Source: Peptococcaceae bacterium BRH_c4b (GTDB lineage Bacteria; Bacillota; Desulfotomaculia; Desulfotomaculales; Desulfocucumaceae). Taken from it: DNA of 64,000 nucleotides. The position numbers were made by a program, and so were the translations under genes. The stretch lies in NCBI GenBank assembly GCA_000961595.1, contig LADO01000058.1, positions 1 to 64,000 of the forward strand. Direction: 5' to 3'. Below the pieces are notes generated by a model. It worked only from the letters and a program-made list of their open reading frames with translations, did no database searches and was not told the DNA's origin. Shown here piece after piece: positions 52,166 through 62,075 of the stretch (its first letter is position 1; each line of letters begins with the position of its first letter).

Positions 52166-52762
52166 ATGAGTAAACGCAGATACGAAGGAGAGCAAACAAA
52201 AAAGCATATCGTTGACAAAGCTAAAATCTTATTTTCCCAGAAGGGGTACGTCTCCACCTCCATTCAAGATATCTGTGCCGCTACGGGATGCAGCAAAGGC
52301 AACTTGTATTACCATTTCAAAAGTAAAGAAGATTTGTTTCTTTGTCTGGCGGAACAAAACTTTACTGAATGGTCGGAGCAGTGGGAAAAAATATCCTCTG
52401 AATATGAATCCATTACCGAGAAACTTTATGCATATGGTGACTTTATAGCCGACATTGAAAGACCGCTGCACTCAATTGAGAGAGAGTTCATTAGCACAGT
52501 GGGATTAGACTCGGAAGCCGGTCAAAAACTCTTTGCTATTATTAATATATCCTTTGAAAAATTCAAGAAATTTATGTCAGAGGGGATTGCTGCAGGTGAG
52601 TTAAAAAATGAGAATTTATTTGAATTAACCTTTATTGTTAGTAGTTTTTATTCAGGACTAAGCCGTTATTCCAATTTAATGGATAAGGACGCCAGGAAAG
52701 CTTTATTTCATAAGGCGACTACATTATTGTTGCAAGGTATAGGCACCCGGAACGAGAAATAA
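52166..52762 (+). CDS. TetR-family regulator 1
   Basis: This 198-residue repressor has an N-terminal HTH (AKILFSQKGYVSTSIQDICA, then ATGCSKGNLYYHFKSKEDLF) and a helical ligand-binding C-terminal domain. Matching operators lie before its own gene and before the rifampin-phosphotransferase-like gene 75 bp downstream, so it probably represses both. AAGGAG precedes the ATG. The inducer is unknown. Confidence 0.92.
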   Translation: MSKRRYEGEQTKKHIVDKAKILFSQKGYVSTSIQDICAATGCSKGNLYYHFKSKEDLFLCLAEQNFTEWSEQWEKISSEYESITEKLYAYGDFIADIERPLHSIEREFISTVGLDSEAGQKLFAIINISFEKFKKFMSEGIAAGELKNENLFELTFIVSSFYSGLSRYSNLMDKDARKALFHKATTLLLQGIGTRNEK

Positions 52763-52780
52763 TTTTTTTTCATATTTATT

Positions 52781-52795
52781 AGACCGAACGGTCTG
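52781..52795 (+). promoter_or_regulatory. TetR-type operator upstream of the dikinase-like gene
   Basis: AGACCGAACGGTCTG shares its left half exactly with the operator at 52124 and is itself palindromic. It lies 48 bp before the start codon. Confidence 0.68.
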
Positions 52796-52842
52796 TTTAT
52801 AAGGCCCGGGTAAATAAGATAATTAAAAGGGGGAGGATGTCC

Positions 52843-55473
52843 ATGGAAAAGAGTTGCGGAAATTTCTTTTTCAGTTGGCCCGAAGCTTTTCAAGCCGGGG
52901 TGGGGGCAGCCGGGGGGAAGGGGTGGAACCTGGGAAGGCTCGAGCGGTACGGATTCAGGGTACCCATTGGAGGCGTCCTTGCGGCCGGGGCATGCCAGAG
53001 TTTTATTGAAGAAAATGGCCTCTTGGAAGCCACAGGGGAGATCGCACGAAGTGTAACCATTGGTAACATTGGAGATAAGGAGATTGAGCAAAAACTTTTA
53101 CTGATTAGAGAAAAAATAAAGGCTGCCTGTATACCTCCAAATGTCAGGGATGAGCTGGAATCCAGCCTGAAAACCGCCGGTATACTGGATAAGCCGCTGG
53201 CCGTCCGGTCTTCGGCCACTGACGAGGACTCCGGCAAGGCCTCTTTTGCGGGGGTACACGAATCTTTCTTAAATGTCCGGGGGATGGATGACATCCTGAC
53301 CGCCATTAAAGGATGTTACGCCTCTTTATGGACACCCCGGGCCGTCGCTTACCGGCGGAAGATGAATTTTAGAGACGACGAAGTGATCCCGGCCGTGGTG
53401 ATCATGGAAATGGTGGAGGCCGAGGCCGCCGGAGTCGGCTTTACCTGCGACCCCCAGACCGGCCAGGAAGACCTGGTGCTTATCAACGCCAATTTTGGTT
53501 TGGGCGAAAGCGTGGTAAGCGGCGCTGTTGATCCGGATGAATACCGTTTAGACTATGCGTTTGAAATAACACATAAAAGAATCGGCCGTAAAGAAGGGAA
53601 AACCATTGCCCGGAAAACCGGCGGGACGGAATATGTCGAGTACGCCGGGTCACCGGCAGGTCAGGTTTTAAGCGATGAAAATATACGCCGACTGGGTTTG
53701 CTGATCCAGCGTGTTTTTGATTCCCTTGGCTGCGGGGAACAGCACCAAGACATTGAATGGGTGTTTGACGGCAAAGATTTTGCCCTGGTCCAGGCCAGGC
53801 CTGTGACGGCGCTGCCCAGGTACACTTTTGACGAGCTTAAAAACCAGCCGGACATATGGTCCAATGCCAACTTGAAGGATGCCCAGCCCATGGTCCAGTC
53901 AACCCTCAACTGGAGCCTCTTGAATTATCTTGTTTTAGGAATCGACATGCCGGGTTATCAAGGGCTCCCGGGCCTTAAGGGTATTAGATTATATCAGGGC
54001 CGGGCATATTGGAACCTGTCCATTATTCAATGGATCAATTATGACGCTTTTGGCATTACGCCCAGGCAAATAAACGAATTCGCGGGGGGGTTCCAGCCGG
54101 AAATAAAAATTAACGAAAAAAAACCTTACCGTGGAATAAAAGGATTAAAAAGACTGGGGCGTTTGCTGAAAGTAATTTTTTCAGGAATGAGAAACAGAAA
54201 GAACGCGCCAAAATATTTTGCCAAAGTTGAAAGTCTTACAGCGGCCCTATTAAAAGAAAATTTCAAGGACATGGCAGAAAGAGATTTAATCAATAAAATT
54301 TCTGAGGTAAGAAGCACATTCAGGGAATACTGGCCGGTGTTTATGACTTTTGTCTCCGGCAGCGATACAAGTCTATTAGTAAAAGTGCTGGAAAAATATT
54401 TTCCCGCTAAAGGAAAAGCTGTGGCAAACGCCCTTATGGCAGGGGGGGGAGACATAACCAGCGCGCAGCACGGCTACCGCCTGGTGGAAATGGCCGAAAT
54501 CGCCCGGGGGGACGCCGCCGCCCGGAGGTTTTTTACCACCGAGCCTTTTAATCCTCTCCTGTGGGATAAAGAACTGCCGGAGGAATCCCCGCTCAAGCAG
54601 TCACTGCGGAGCTTCCTGGCGGAGTACGGGCACCGGGGAGTTTACGAATATGATATAATCAACCCCCGCTGGCGGGAAGACCCTTCTTATCTCTTGAATG
54701 TCGTCAGGAGCACCATGGAAACCGCCGATCTGGGTAAAATAAAGGCCAGGCAAAAAGAAAAAGCGGACGAGGTACGGCGAGAAGTAAGCCAAAAGGTTCC
54801 TTTTTACAGACGTGGATTTGTTAACTCAATGTTAAAACAGGCCCTGAAAGGCGCGGAACTAAGAGAAGCGGCCAAGTCCGTGCTGGTCAAGATACAGACA
54901 TATGATATGCGTTTAATATTCCAGGAGATCGGGCGCCGGCTGGCGGGAAAGAGGATTCTTGCAGAGCCGGCCGACATATACCACTGTGCCTGGAGTGATA
55001 TTCTCTCCATTCTGCGAGGGGACTGGGGCGGCAGGGGGCTGGACGTTCTAGTGGCTGAACGGAAGGCCAGGAGAAAAGAAATGGAGGCGCTTTCACCCCC
55101 CGACTTAATTATTGATGAGGTACTTCATTTTATAGAACCAGTCATCCGTAGCTCAGGCAATGCGCTGACAGGTATGGGCGTGGCTGCGGGAAGGGCCTCC
55201 GGCGCGGCAAAATTGATTTATCATCCAGACGAAGGGGAAAAGCTACAGGCCGGAGACGTGCTGGTGGCCCCATCAACGGACCCGGGCTGGACCCCCCTGT
55301 TCTTAAGGGCGTCAGCCATTGTAATGGAAACAGGAGGATCTATATCCCATGGGGCAATTGTGGCCCGGGAATACGGTATTCCGGCGGTGGTGAACATTCC
55401 TGGCGTGATGAAGATGATAAATGACAGTCAGTTGATTACTGTGGATGGCGACGAGGGAAAGGTATATCTGTAA
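52843..55473 (+). CDS. Rifampin phosphotransferase-like dikinase (PEP-synthase-related)
   Basis: This 876-residue enzyme has three parts. An ATP-grasp domain (about 1-320) has GGKGWNLG, A-V-R-S-S-A-T-D-E-D-S and the Q-D-I-E-W plus V-Q-A-R-P-V nucleotide residues. A helical middle domain (about 330-760) would bind the acceptor. A C-terminal swivelling domain carries the phospho-His in G-G-S-I-S-H-G-A-I-V-A-R-E-Y-G-I-P. Length and the lack of a PEP-binding barrel match rifampin phosphotransferase, not PEP synthase. The acceptor cannot be read from sequence. ATG 52843 is 6 bases after GGGGGAGG. Controlled by TetR 1. Confidence 0.88.
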   Translation: MEKSCGNFFFSWPEAFQAGVGAAGGKGWNLGRLERYGFRVPIGGVLAAGACQSFIEENGLLEATGEIARSVTIGNIGDKEIEQKLLLIREKIKAACIPPNVRDELESSLKTAGILDKPLAVRSSATDEDSGKASFAGVHESFLNVRGMDDILTAIKGCYASLWTPRAVAYRRKMNFRDDEVIPAVVIMEMVEAEAAGVGFTCDPQTGQEDLVLINANFGLGESVVSGAVDPDEYRLDYAFEITHKRIGRKEGKTIARKTGGTEYVEYAGSPAGQVLSDENIRRLGLLIQRVFDSLGCGEQHQDIEWVFDGKDFALVQARPVTALPRYTFDELKNQPDIWSNANLKDAQPMVQSTLNWSLLNYLVLGIDMPGYQGLPGLKGIRLYQGRAYWNLSIIQWINYDAFGITPRQINEFAGGFQPEIKINEKKPYRGIKGLKRLGRLLKVIFSGMRNRKNAPKYFAKVESLTAALLKENFKDMAERDLINKISEVRSTFREYWPVFMTFVSGSDTSLLVKVLEKYFPAKGKAVANALMAGGGDITSAQHGYRLVEMAEIARGDAAARRFFTTEPFNPLLWDKELPEESPLKQSLRSFLAEYGHRGVYEYDIINPRWREDPSYLLNVVRSTMETADLGKIKARQKEKADEVRREVSQKVPFYRRGFVNSMLKQALKGAELREAAKSVLVKIQTYDMRLIFQEIGRRLAGKRILAEPADIYHCAWSDILSILRGDWGGRGLDVLVAERKARRKEMEALSPPDLIIDEVLHFIEPVIRSSGNALTGMGVAAGRASGAAKLIYHPDEGEKLQAGDVLVAPSTDPGWTPLFLRASAIVMETGGSISHGAIVAREYGIPAVVNIPGVMKMINDSQLITVDGDEGKVYL

Positions 55474-55531
55474 GTTATTAATTGTTCGTAGGGCATTAGT
55501 TAACTGAATAAAAGAAAGCTTTCTGGCAAAC

Positions 55532-55648
55532 GGGGCTGTTGACAAATACCCAAAAAATAAGATTCTAGAGAGAAAGGCGTCTGATAACCCTGAATTTCTT
55601 GGGTTCTCAGACGCCTCTTTGTTTCAGATGTAGTTTTTCAACAGCCCC
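55532..55648. mobile_element. 117-bp MITE-like palindromic element
   Basis: The ends GGGGCTGTTGACAAA and TTTTTCAACAGCCCC are near-perfect terminal inverted repeats, of the type ending several insertion sequences. Inside, AGGCGTCTGA-T-AACCC (55575-55590) pairs with GGGTT-C-TCAGACGCCT (55601-55616). It has no coding capacity. The target duplication is not clear. Confidence 0.65.
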
Positions 55649-55843
55649 TATTAAAAACCGGGTGGACAGGCGGGGCCGCTATATTGAACGGCCCCCAGTG
55701 ATGGCATATAGAGTTTTGTTTCTTTTTCGATACCTTATTAAGGCAGCCTTGTAGCTGCCGTTTTTATTTTTTGGATAAGTAATTTAATGAGATTATGGAT
55801 ATTGACACACCAGAAACTATGAGGCAAAATAACAATAGCATAA
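55649..55843. other. Intergenic spacer with hairpins
   Basis: It holds a hairpin GGGGCCG (55672-55678) / CGGCCCC (55689-55695) and the terminator at 55742-55770. No gene is seen. Confidence 0.5.
55742..55770 (+). terminator. Intrinsic terminator downstream of the dikinase-like gene
   Basis: Stem GGCAGC (55742-55747) / GCTGCC (55754-55759), then a T-rich tail. Confidence 0.75.
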
Positions 55844-55883
55844 TTTACACAATGTAAAGCAATGCAGGATGTGTAAGGTTACA
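55844..55883 (+). promoter_or_regulatory. Two palindromes upstream of tetR2
   Basis: TTTACACAATGTAAA (55844-55858) and TGTAAGGTTACA (55872-55883) share TTACA/TGTAA half-sites and lie 54 to 93 bp before the second TetR gene, so they are likely its operators. They differ from the TetR 1 sites. Confidence 0.6.
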
Positions 55884-55936
55884 ATATGTTTCTTGGCATT
55901 ACATATTCATCAGTACAACACGGAGGTAAAACAACA

Positions 55937-56569
55937 ATGGAACCAGGGGATATGCCAGGTGAAAGCAGGATGGAGAGGAAGAAAAAGGAAACCCGTCAGA
56001 AAATCATTAAAGTGGCTATGGATTTATTTCAGCGCCAGGGTTTTAACCATACAACAATGGAGCAGATAGCGACCGAGGCCGATATCGTCAGGAAAACCTT
56101 GTATAATCACTTTCCCGTCAAAGAGGCTATTGTTGACGAATATGTAAGAGGCCTTTCAAAGGGATTGGCGGAAGCGACTATTGAAACTTTACACCACCTG
56201 CCTGATACAAGGTCGCGTTTGCTGGCCGCCTTCGATAATACCTATGAGTGGGTGGAAATGAACTCCGAGATAATGGGAATATGTCTGGGGTACCGTATAA
56301 AAAACATGTGTCAGGGGTCTGGCTATAGCGATGAAGAAACAGGCACTCAGAGCATTGTGGCCGAGATTATCCGGCAGGGCCAGCAGGCGGGCGAAATCAG
56401 GCAGGATGTCTCAGTTAAACTGCTGGTGAAGCTGATTGATATTCTTCGCGGTTCTATCGTCCTGGACTGGTTGAATGATACGTCAAAATTTGAATTGCGC
56501 CAGGAAATGGCCAAAATGGTAGACATGATTCTGTATGGGGCAATTAACCGGGTAAGTAGTCAAAAATAA
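55937..56569 (+). CDS. TetR-family regulator 2
   Basis: This 210-residue TetR protein has the HTH region RQKIIKVAMDLFQRQGFNHT, then TMEQIATEADIVRKTLYNHF, and a helical C-terminal sensor. I take the ATG at 55937, 10 bases after GGAGG; a longer frame from 55886 covers the second palindrome region. It heads a second TetR plus dikinase pair, whose dikinase is decayed; it still looks intact. Its ligand is unknown. Confidence 0.9.
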   Translation: MEPGDMPGESRMERKKKETRQKIIKVAMDLFQRQGFNHTTMEQIATEADIVRKTLYNHFPVKEAIVDEYVRGLSKGLAEATIETLHHLPDTRSRLLAAFDNTYEWVEMNSEIMGICLGYRIKNMCQGSGYSDEETGTQSIVAEIIRQGQQAGEIRQDVSVKLLVKLIDILRGSIVLDWLNDTSKFELRQEMAKMVDMILYGAINRVSSQK

Positions 56570-56592
56570 GCATACGGTGAGAGAACCGGTTA

Positions 56593-58590
56593 ATGGGATG
56601 TTCATTTTATCAGGCAGGGGGTAGTGCAGTGGCAAAATCTACAGTGAAGTACACTCTAACCTGGGATGAAGCTTCTTACGACGAGTTTATCAGGCATAAC
56701 AGGTTGCAGGACATGGTTCAAAACATTTCCAAAACAGTAACTGCCGGAAACATTGATGAAACCTGCAACCAGGACAGATTGATGCAATTAAGGGAAAAAA
56801 ATTAAAGATGGCTCAATCCCACATTCTATCGTAGAAGAATTGACTGACCTGCTCAACAGCCTGGGCCTGGTGGAAAGACCGCTGGCTGTAAGATCATCCG
56901 CAGCGGCCGAAGACTCGTCCAGGGCATCCTTTGCCGGTATACATGAATCATCTCTGAATGTCCGTGGTTTGGGCCAGATCCTGGCGGCGGTGAAAAGTTG
57001 TTATGCCTCCCTGTGGTCGCATGCTGCCGTGGCATACCGCAGAAAACTAAATATAAATGACGATCAAGTGTCGACTGCGGTAGTTGTGATGGAACTGGTG
57101 GAGGCCCGGGCCGCTGGAGTGGGCTTTACCTGCGACCCCCGGACAGGCCGACAGGACGTTTTGGTTGTCAATGCCAATTTCGGTCTGGGAGAGTCAGTGG
57201 TAAACGGCGCCGTGGAGCCCGATACATACTATCTGGACGCCGGGCTGTGATAACTTTTGGGGAGGCCACCAGCCGGAAATCGCCTGATAAAAACCGGTTC
57301 TTTAACGAACAGGGCCGTAAAAAATGCCGCTAAAACCCATGCTCAGGTCTCACGTTCTGTTGAAGCCTTGACTGAAAAGGGATTCAAACATTTGCAGGAC
57401 AGGGATTTTATCAATCTATATGTTGACTCTTGCCGGATTGTCAGGGGATTTGCCAGGTACTTCCGTTATTTAAGCGGATCAGGTGCCACGGCGGTAGGGT
57501 CATTATTTAAAGTTCTCAGTAAATATTGCGGTTTTTAATGCCTTAATGGTGGGCGGAGCAGCAGGCATAACCAGCGCGGATCACGGTTACAGGCTGCTAG
57601 AATTGGCCGGGATTGCCCGCCGGGACAATGACGCCGCTCAGTTTTTCGGCAGTACCGATTTTGATCCGCTTTCCTGGGAAGAGCGGTTGCCTGAACGGTC
57701 GGCCTTTAAGCAGGTATTTCGCGAGTTCATCAGAGAATACGGGCACCGGGCCGTATATGAGCTGGATATCATCAACCCCAGGTGGCAGGAGGATCCTTCT
57801 TACCTGATGGACATCATACGAAGTACCATAAATACTGCCGATTTTGGTAAACTGAAGGCGGAACAAAAAGAAAAATATGAACGGGCCTGGCTTGAAATCA
57901 AGGATAAAGTTCCTTCTAACAGGCATTCATCGATCAGTAAATGGGTCAGGCAGGCCCAGGCCGGGGCGGCAGTGCGGGAAATGACCAAATCGGTAATGGT
58001 CAGGGCTACGGGAGTGTATCGGATGATAGCCCAGGAGTTGGGCTCCCGTTTTTGCGAGCGGGGCATCATTGATGAACAGGCTGACATTTACTTCTGCACC
58101 TGGCCAGAGCTGTTTTCAGTGTTGACCGGCGCATGGGACGGTGCCGGGTTTCGGTTCGGGCACTGATTGCTGCTAGGAAAGCAGCGAGAAAAGAAATGGA
58201 GTCAATTCACCGCCGGATATCATTTTTGGGGAAACGCCCAGGTTTGCGGAACCTGTTACCCTGACTTCCGGCAATTGTATGGTGGGGGGGCCGGTTGCCG
58301 CCGGAAAAGCCTCCGGCACAGCGCGATTGATCAATCATCCGGATGAAGGAAGTAGGCTGCAGCCGGGAGATGTTATGGTGGCGCCATCCACTGACCCGGG
58401 CTGGACCCCGTTGTTTTTAAAAGCCGGTGCAGTGGTCATGGAAACCGGAGGATTCATGTCCCACGGGGCCATTGTGGCCAGGGAATACGGGGTTCCTGCG
58501 GTGGTAAATATACCGGGTGTTATGAAAGTTGTTAAAGAGGGCTGTAAAGTAGTTGTCGACGGGGATGAAGGTAAAATATTACTGCAGTGA
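56593..58590 (+). pseudogene. Decayed second rifampin phosphotransferase-like gene
   Basis: Pieces of a paralogue of the 52843 gene lie in order in different frames: N-terminal part (56593-56805), ATP-grasp core with A-V-R-S-S-A-A-A-E-D-S-S (56840-57250), middle domain (57257-57538, 57546-58166) and the phospho-His domain with G-G-F-M-S-H-G-A-I (58279-58590). The GGKG ATP loop is deleted, about 180 residues between the ATP-grasp end and the middle domain are reduced to a remnant, and stops or frameshifts fall near 56805, 57250, 57540 and 58166. It is beyond function as a whole. It shows that a tandem pair once existed. Confidence 0.88.
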
Positions 58591-58619
58591 ATAAACATAA
58601 ACTTTTGAAGGCTTGGTGA

Positions 58620-58760
58620 ATGAGATATGTATATTACCTGCCCCGTGACGTGGTACTGGCGACAATATACGATATGAAAAAGTGGAGATACATGCCTACA
58701 AAGAAGAATGGCAATTTTATAAGTACCGATAATAAGTATTATGTAAACTATGCCCTTTGA
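58620..58760 (+). CDS. Possible 46-residue protein or gene fragment
   Basis: The frame starts MRYVYYLPRDVVLATIYDMK and ends Y-Y-V-N-Y-A-L. A weak GGTG site precedes the ATG. Composition is protein-like, but the family is not recognised and the piece may be a fragment of a larger lost gene. Confidence 0.35.
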   Translation: MRYVYYLPRDVVLATIYDMKKWRYMPTKKNGNFISTDNKYYVNYAL

Positions 58761-59029
58761 TTATCTCCCCCGGCCGGCCTGCCCTTGACCTGGCTGCGGG
58801 GTTTTAAGAAGGCATTTCCATTACGGTGACGCTGCTGTTTTTTAGGGGCTGTTCGGATTATGTTTTTTTGATTTGATTGACATTAACTTTGATTTATAGA
58901 GTCTCTTTCTTGATTAACGATTATCTGGTCAATTACTTTCTTTATTCACGTTTGGATATGGTACATTCTTCCATTGTTTCATGGCTTATATCAGCGGATA
59001 AGCTTTAATAATAGCCGACTGTGCTTATA

Positions 59030-59182
59030 TTATCCTTTCCCCAAAAGTGAATTAAAAATTGCCAAAACAGTGGGAACAGAGAGCCAGATACCCCAAAACT
59101 TGGTGTTGGGGTTCCTCTCACCTATATAGCCATAATTATTCCCAAGCAATTGTGCCGGGTGTATTATCAAAGAATCTCCCAT
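59030..59182 (-). CDS. Possible 50-residue single-span membrane protein
   Basis: The minus-strand frame MGDSLIIHPAQLLGNNYGYI continues with a polar stretch and one hydrophobic helix, then G-K-G at the end. The ribosome site (GAGG) is very close to the ATG. It may be chance. Confidence 0.25.
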   Translation of the reverse strand: MGDSLIIHPAQLLGNNYGYIGERNPNTKFWGIWLSVPTVLAIFNSLLGKG

Positions 59183-59261
59183 ACCTCAGCCTATTCCCAC
59201 GCGGGATTGTTTAAATATATTCTGTATAGTAAGGCACCTGATGTATATACAGAAAAACGCC

Positions 59262-59345
59262 TCGATAGAAAACACTACATACTACTATGTACTAAATTTT
59301 AGTAGTACTATATATGGTGGTGTGTTTTCTTTCGAAGCGAACGAC
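59262..59345. repeat. 84-bp imperfect palindrome
   Basis: TCGATAGAAAACAC (59262-59275) pairs imperfectly with GTGTTTTCTTTCGA (59332-59345), and inside TACTACTA pairs with TAGTAGTA. It lies 75 bp beyond the end of the DAHP synthase gene and may act as a terminator for it or be a small repeat element. Confidence 0.55.
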
Positions 59346-59418
59346 CGTCTCGTTTTGCCCTGTATGCTTGACAGGGATATATGCTTTTAATCAAATATTG
59401 TACCCAATTTTCAAATAA

Positions 59419-60468
59419 CTATTTGGAGCTACTCATTTTATCAACCATATCTGCAATTTCAAGGATCAAACGTTCCGTTTTCTTCCAGCCGAGACACGCA
59501 TCGGTAATAGACTGCCCGTAATTCGTCCCCGTTTCCGATTGAGACCCATCCATCAGATAACTTTCGATCATTAATCCCTTGAATATCTTATTGATGATTT
59601 CTGATTTTTGAGCACTATGCATTACTTCTTTTGCTATCCGTGGCTGCTCTTGCCACTGCTTCATAGAATTTGCATGATTGCAGTCCACAATAACAGCTGG
59701 ATTTTTTAGCTTGGCCTCCGCATACATTTTGGCAAGCTTAATTATGTCCTCATAATGATAGTTGGGGATATTCTGTCCATACTGGTTTATTGCCCCCCGA
59801 AGTATGGCATGCGCCAAGGGATTGCCTTCTGTCTGAACCTCATTTCTTTCGAAAATGAATCGATGCGGCATTTGCGCAGCATTGATGGAATTCAACATGA
59901 CGTTGATATAGCCACTTGTTGGGTTTTTCATACCTACAGGCTCAGTGATGGCGCTGGCAACCAAGCGGTGTCCTTGATTCTCCACTGACCTTGCACCCAC
60001 AGCATGATAGGCCAGAACATCGTCTAAATATCTGCAATTCTCCGGATACAACATTTCATCAGCCGCCGTCAGGCCGGTCTCTTCTACAACTCTCTTGTGC
60101 AACCTTCTGATACTGTAAATACCTTTATGCATGTCCGGCTTCTCATTGGTGTCCGGCTGATGCAGCATACCTTTGTAACCTTCTCCGGTTGTTCTGGGCT
60201 TGTTTGTATACACTCGAGGTATTAGAATCAGTCTTTCCTTTACTTTTTCATTAATTGCCGCTAAACGAGACATGTATTTCATGACCGGATCTTCTTTATC
60301 TGCAGAACATGGGCCTATAATCAGGATCTTTTTGGCAGAATTATTTTCAAATACGTCTCGAATATCACTATCCCGTTCTGCCTTGATTGCCAAAGCAGTC
60401 TGACTCAATGGGATCTCCGCTTTAATTTCATCCGGAGTAGACATCGGTCCAATATTTTTATATCTCAA
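59419..60468 (-). CDS. 3-deoxy-7-phosphoheptulonate (DAHP) synthase, class I AroF/G/H type
   Basis: About 349 residues. It joins phosphoenolpyruvate and erythrose 4-phosphate, the first step of aromatic amino acid synthesis. Motifs are I-I-G-P-C-S-A-D, R-V-Y-T-N-K-P-R-T-T-G-E-G-Y-K-G, GARSVENQGHRLVASAITEP, V-I-V-D-C-N-H-A-N-S and G-L-M-I-E-S-Y-L. It is the long E. coli-like form. I take the TTG at 60468, 7 bases after GGGGGG; a GTG at 60477 is adjacent to that site. It lies 300 bp after the aminotransferase gene, probably behind the same T-box. Confidence 0.93.
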   Translation of the reverse strand: MRYKNIGPMSTPDEIKAEIPLSQTALAIKAERDSDIRDVFENNSAKKILIIGPCSADKEDPVMKYMSRLAAINEKVKERLILIPRVYTNKPRTTGEGYKGMLHQPDTNEKPDMHKGIYSIRRLHKRVVEETGLTAADEMLYPENCRYLDDVLAYHAVGARSVENQGHRLVASAITEPVGMKNPTSGYINVMLNSINAAQMPHRFIFERNEVQTEGNPLAHAILRGAINQYGQNIPNYHYEDIIKLAKMYAEAKLKNPAVIVDCNHANSMKQWQEQPRIAKEVMHSAQKSEIINKIFKGLMIESYLMDGSQSETGTNYGQSITDACLGWKKTERLILEIADMVDKMSSSK

Positions 60469-60640
60469 GGATAACACCCCCCAAAAAATTATTTTACCAA
60501 TTCTTCAAAACAGCCGAAACAGCCGAAACCGGCACACTTATATGCTGACCCTTATTTCTGCGCAAGTAACAATAAATACTGCACCATACCGGCTCAGAGG
60601 AACACTTTAATCATACTGATAGAGTTATCATGCAGAACAG

Positions 60641-60790
60641 TTAACACTTTAAAAAAGACCCCCAGGCGAAACTTACTGCTATGGCAATAACATTTGTGTA
60701 ACTCACGGTAAAGCCGTTATCCCGAAGTAATAATTCTACTTCTTCCGATTTTTTAACAATTATCCTCAAAACACCAAAATCAGATAACCT
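60641..60790 (-). pseudogene. ACT-domain protein remnant
   Basis: A minus-strand frame starting inside the last codons of the aminotransferase reads S-D-F-G-V-L-R-I-I-V-K-K, then SEEVELLLRDNGFTVSYTNV, I-A-I-A-V and soon a stop. This is the core of the tandem ACT proteins that often accompany indolepyruvate oxidoreductase and phenylacetate-CoA ligase genes. Its N-terminal half and the second ACT repeat are gone. No ribosome site or start codon is evident, so it is a leftover, not a gene. Confidence 0.6.
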
Positions 60791-61982
60791 TGTTACTTTT
60801 TTTTATTTGATCAATCAAAGCCTTAAAACCAGGTAAAGCTCTCTCAATTGTTTTATAAGCGACACAATAGGCAATTCGCACATAACCGGGACAGCCAAAG
60901 GCAGTACCGGGAACAATGAGAATATTTTTCTGTTTGGCCAGATTGCAGAATTCTACATCACTCTCAATTGGAGTTTTCACAAACAGGTAAAAGGCACCTT
61001 CCGGTTTAATACATTGGTAACCGTAGGATAAAAGTCCATTATAGAGAAGTTCACGATTCCTGTTATAGGCATCAATATCTACCTTGGCATTTAAGCACTT
61101 GGCAACGACACGCTGGAATAACGACGGGGCATTTACGAAACCCAGAATACGATTGGCAATATTTGCAGCTATAATAATGTTTTGGAAATCAGCAGCAGAA
61201 TCCGGAATCACTAAATAACCTATTCTTTCGCCAGGCAACGACAGGGATTTGCTGAATGAGTAGCCGATGATTGCGTTCTCATAATATTTTGTGAGATATG
61301 GCACTTCAGCATTTTCGTAAGCCAGTTCCCGGTATGGTTCATCGGAAATGAGATAAATATCTGTGCCAAATTCCTTTTGCTTCTCCCTCAGTATTGCCGA
61401 GAGCTTGATTATGATTTCTTCGGAATAGATAACACCTGTTGGATTATTAGGGGAATTGATGATGACCGCTTTGGTTTTAGGGGTGATTTTCTCCCTGAAT
61501 TCTGCAAGATTAGGCTGGAAATCAAGCGTGTTTGGGGATACTATGACCAATTCACCATCATAGTTTCTCACATAGCTTCTGTATTCGACGAAATAGGGTG
61601 CGAAAGTAATGACTTCATCCTTGGGGTTAAGTAAGGTTTTGAGAATAACGTTTAACCCGCCTGCCGCCCCAACGGTCATAAGAATATTATTCAAGGTAAA
61701 AGCTGTACCGTATTTATCATTGAGAGACTTGGCAATTTCCGCTCTTACGCCTTCATAACCTGAGTTATTCATATACCCGTGAATGCTCAAAAGATTTTCC
61801 GTGTTTAAAATCTCGATAATCGCCTTATTTACTTCTTCAGGTGGTTCAACATTGGGGTTACCAAGACTGAAGTCGAAGACATTTTCCACCCCGTGAATTT
61901 CCGCCAGTCTTTTTCCTTCCTCAAACATCGCTCGAATAACAGAACTGCCTTGTACCTGCTCTTGCATTTTAGTCGATATCAT
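60780..61982 (-). CDS. Class I/II aminotransferase (aspartate/aromatic type)
   Basis: This 400-residue PLP enzyme has the fold-type I core. Seen are D-F-S-L-G-N-P, V-G-A-A-G-G-L-N-V-I (cofactor loop), INSPNNPTGVIYSEE, LISDEPYREL and the PLP lysine in G-Y-S-F-S-K-S-L-S-L-P-G-E-R-I-G. It moves amino groups between an amino acid and a 2-oxo acid; the Phe-type T-box and the DAHP synthase partner suggest aromatic substrates. The ATG at 61982 has AAAGG 9 bases upstream; a TTG at 61991 is also in frame. Its last codons overlap the ACT remnant, so a deletion may have set its end. Confidence 0.9.
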   Translation of the reverse strand: MISTKMQEQVQGSSVIRAMFEEGKRLAEIHGVENVFDFSLGNPNVEPPEEVNKAIIEILNTENLLSIHGYMNNSGYEGVRAEIAKSLNDKYGTAFTLNNILMTVGAAGGLNVILKTLLNPKDEVITFAPYFVEYRSYVRNYDGELVIVSPNTLDFQPNLAEFREKITPKTKAVIINSPNNPTGVIYSEEIIIKLSAILREKQKEFGTDIYLISDEPYRELAYENAEVPYLTKYYENAIIGYSFSKSLSLPGERIGYLVIPDSAADFQNIIIAANIANRILGFVNAPSLFQRVVAKCLNAKVDIDAYNRNRELLYNGLLSYGYQCIKPEGAFYLFVKTPIESDVEFCNLAKQKNILIVPGTAFGCPGYVRIAYCVAYKTIERALPGFKALIDQIKKSNKVI

Positions 61983-62075
61983 GGTACTCAACCTTTCTTT
62001 TCCTTCATTATGTAATTGATATCACTTCCTAGACCTATAACCTCCAGACACTTAATCGCCTTGCGAGTCGCACTA

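Larger units (their letters stand above)
58761..59418. other. Gene-poor region with hairpins
   Basis: Between the dikinase remnant and the DAHP synthase gene there is no convincing gene. It holds the possible small frame at 59030-59182 and the palindrome at 59262-59345. Confidence 0.5.

Noticed and set aside
52843-55473. Annotation as PEP synthase
   Set aside because: The C-terminal PEP-binding barrel is absent and the His domain is at the very end, as in rifampin phosphotransferase-type enzymes.
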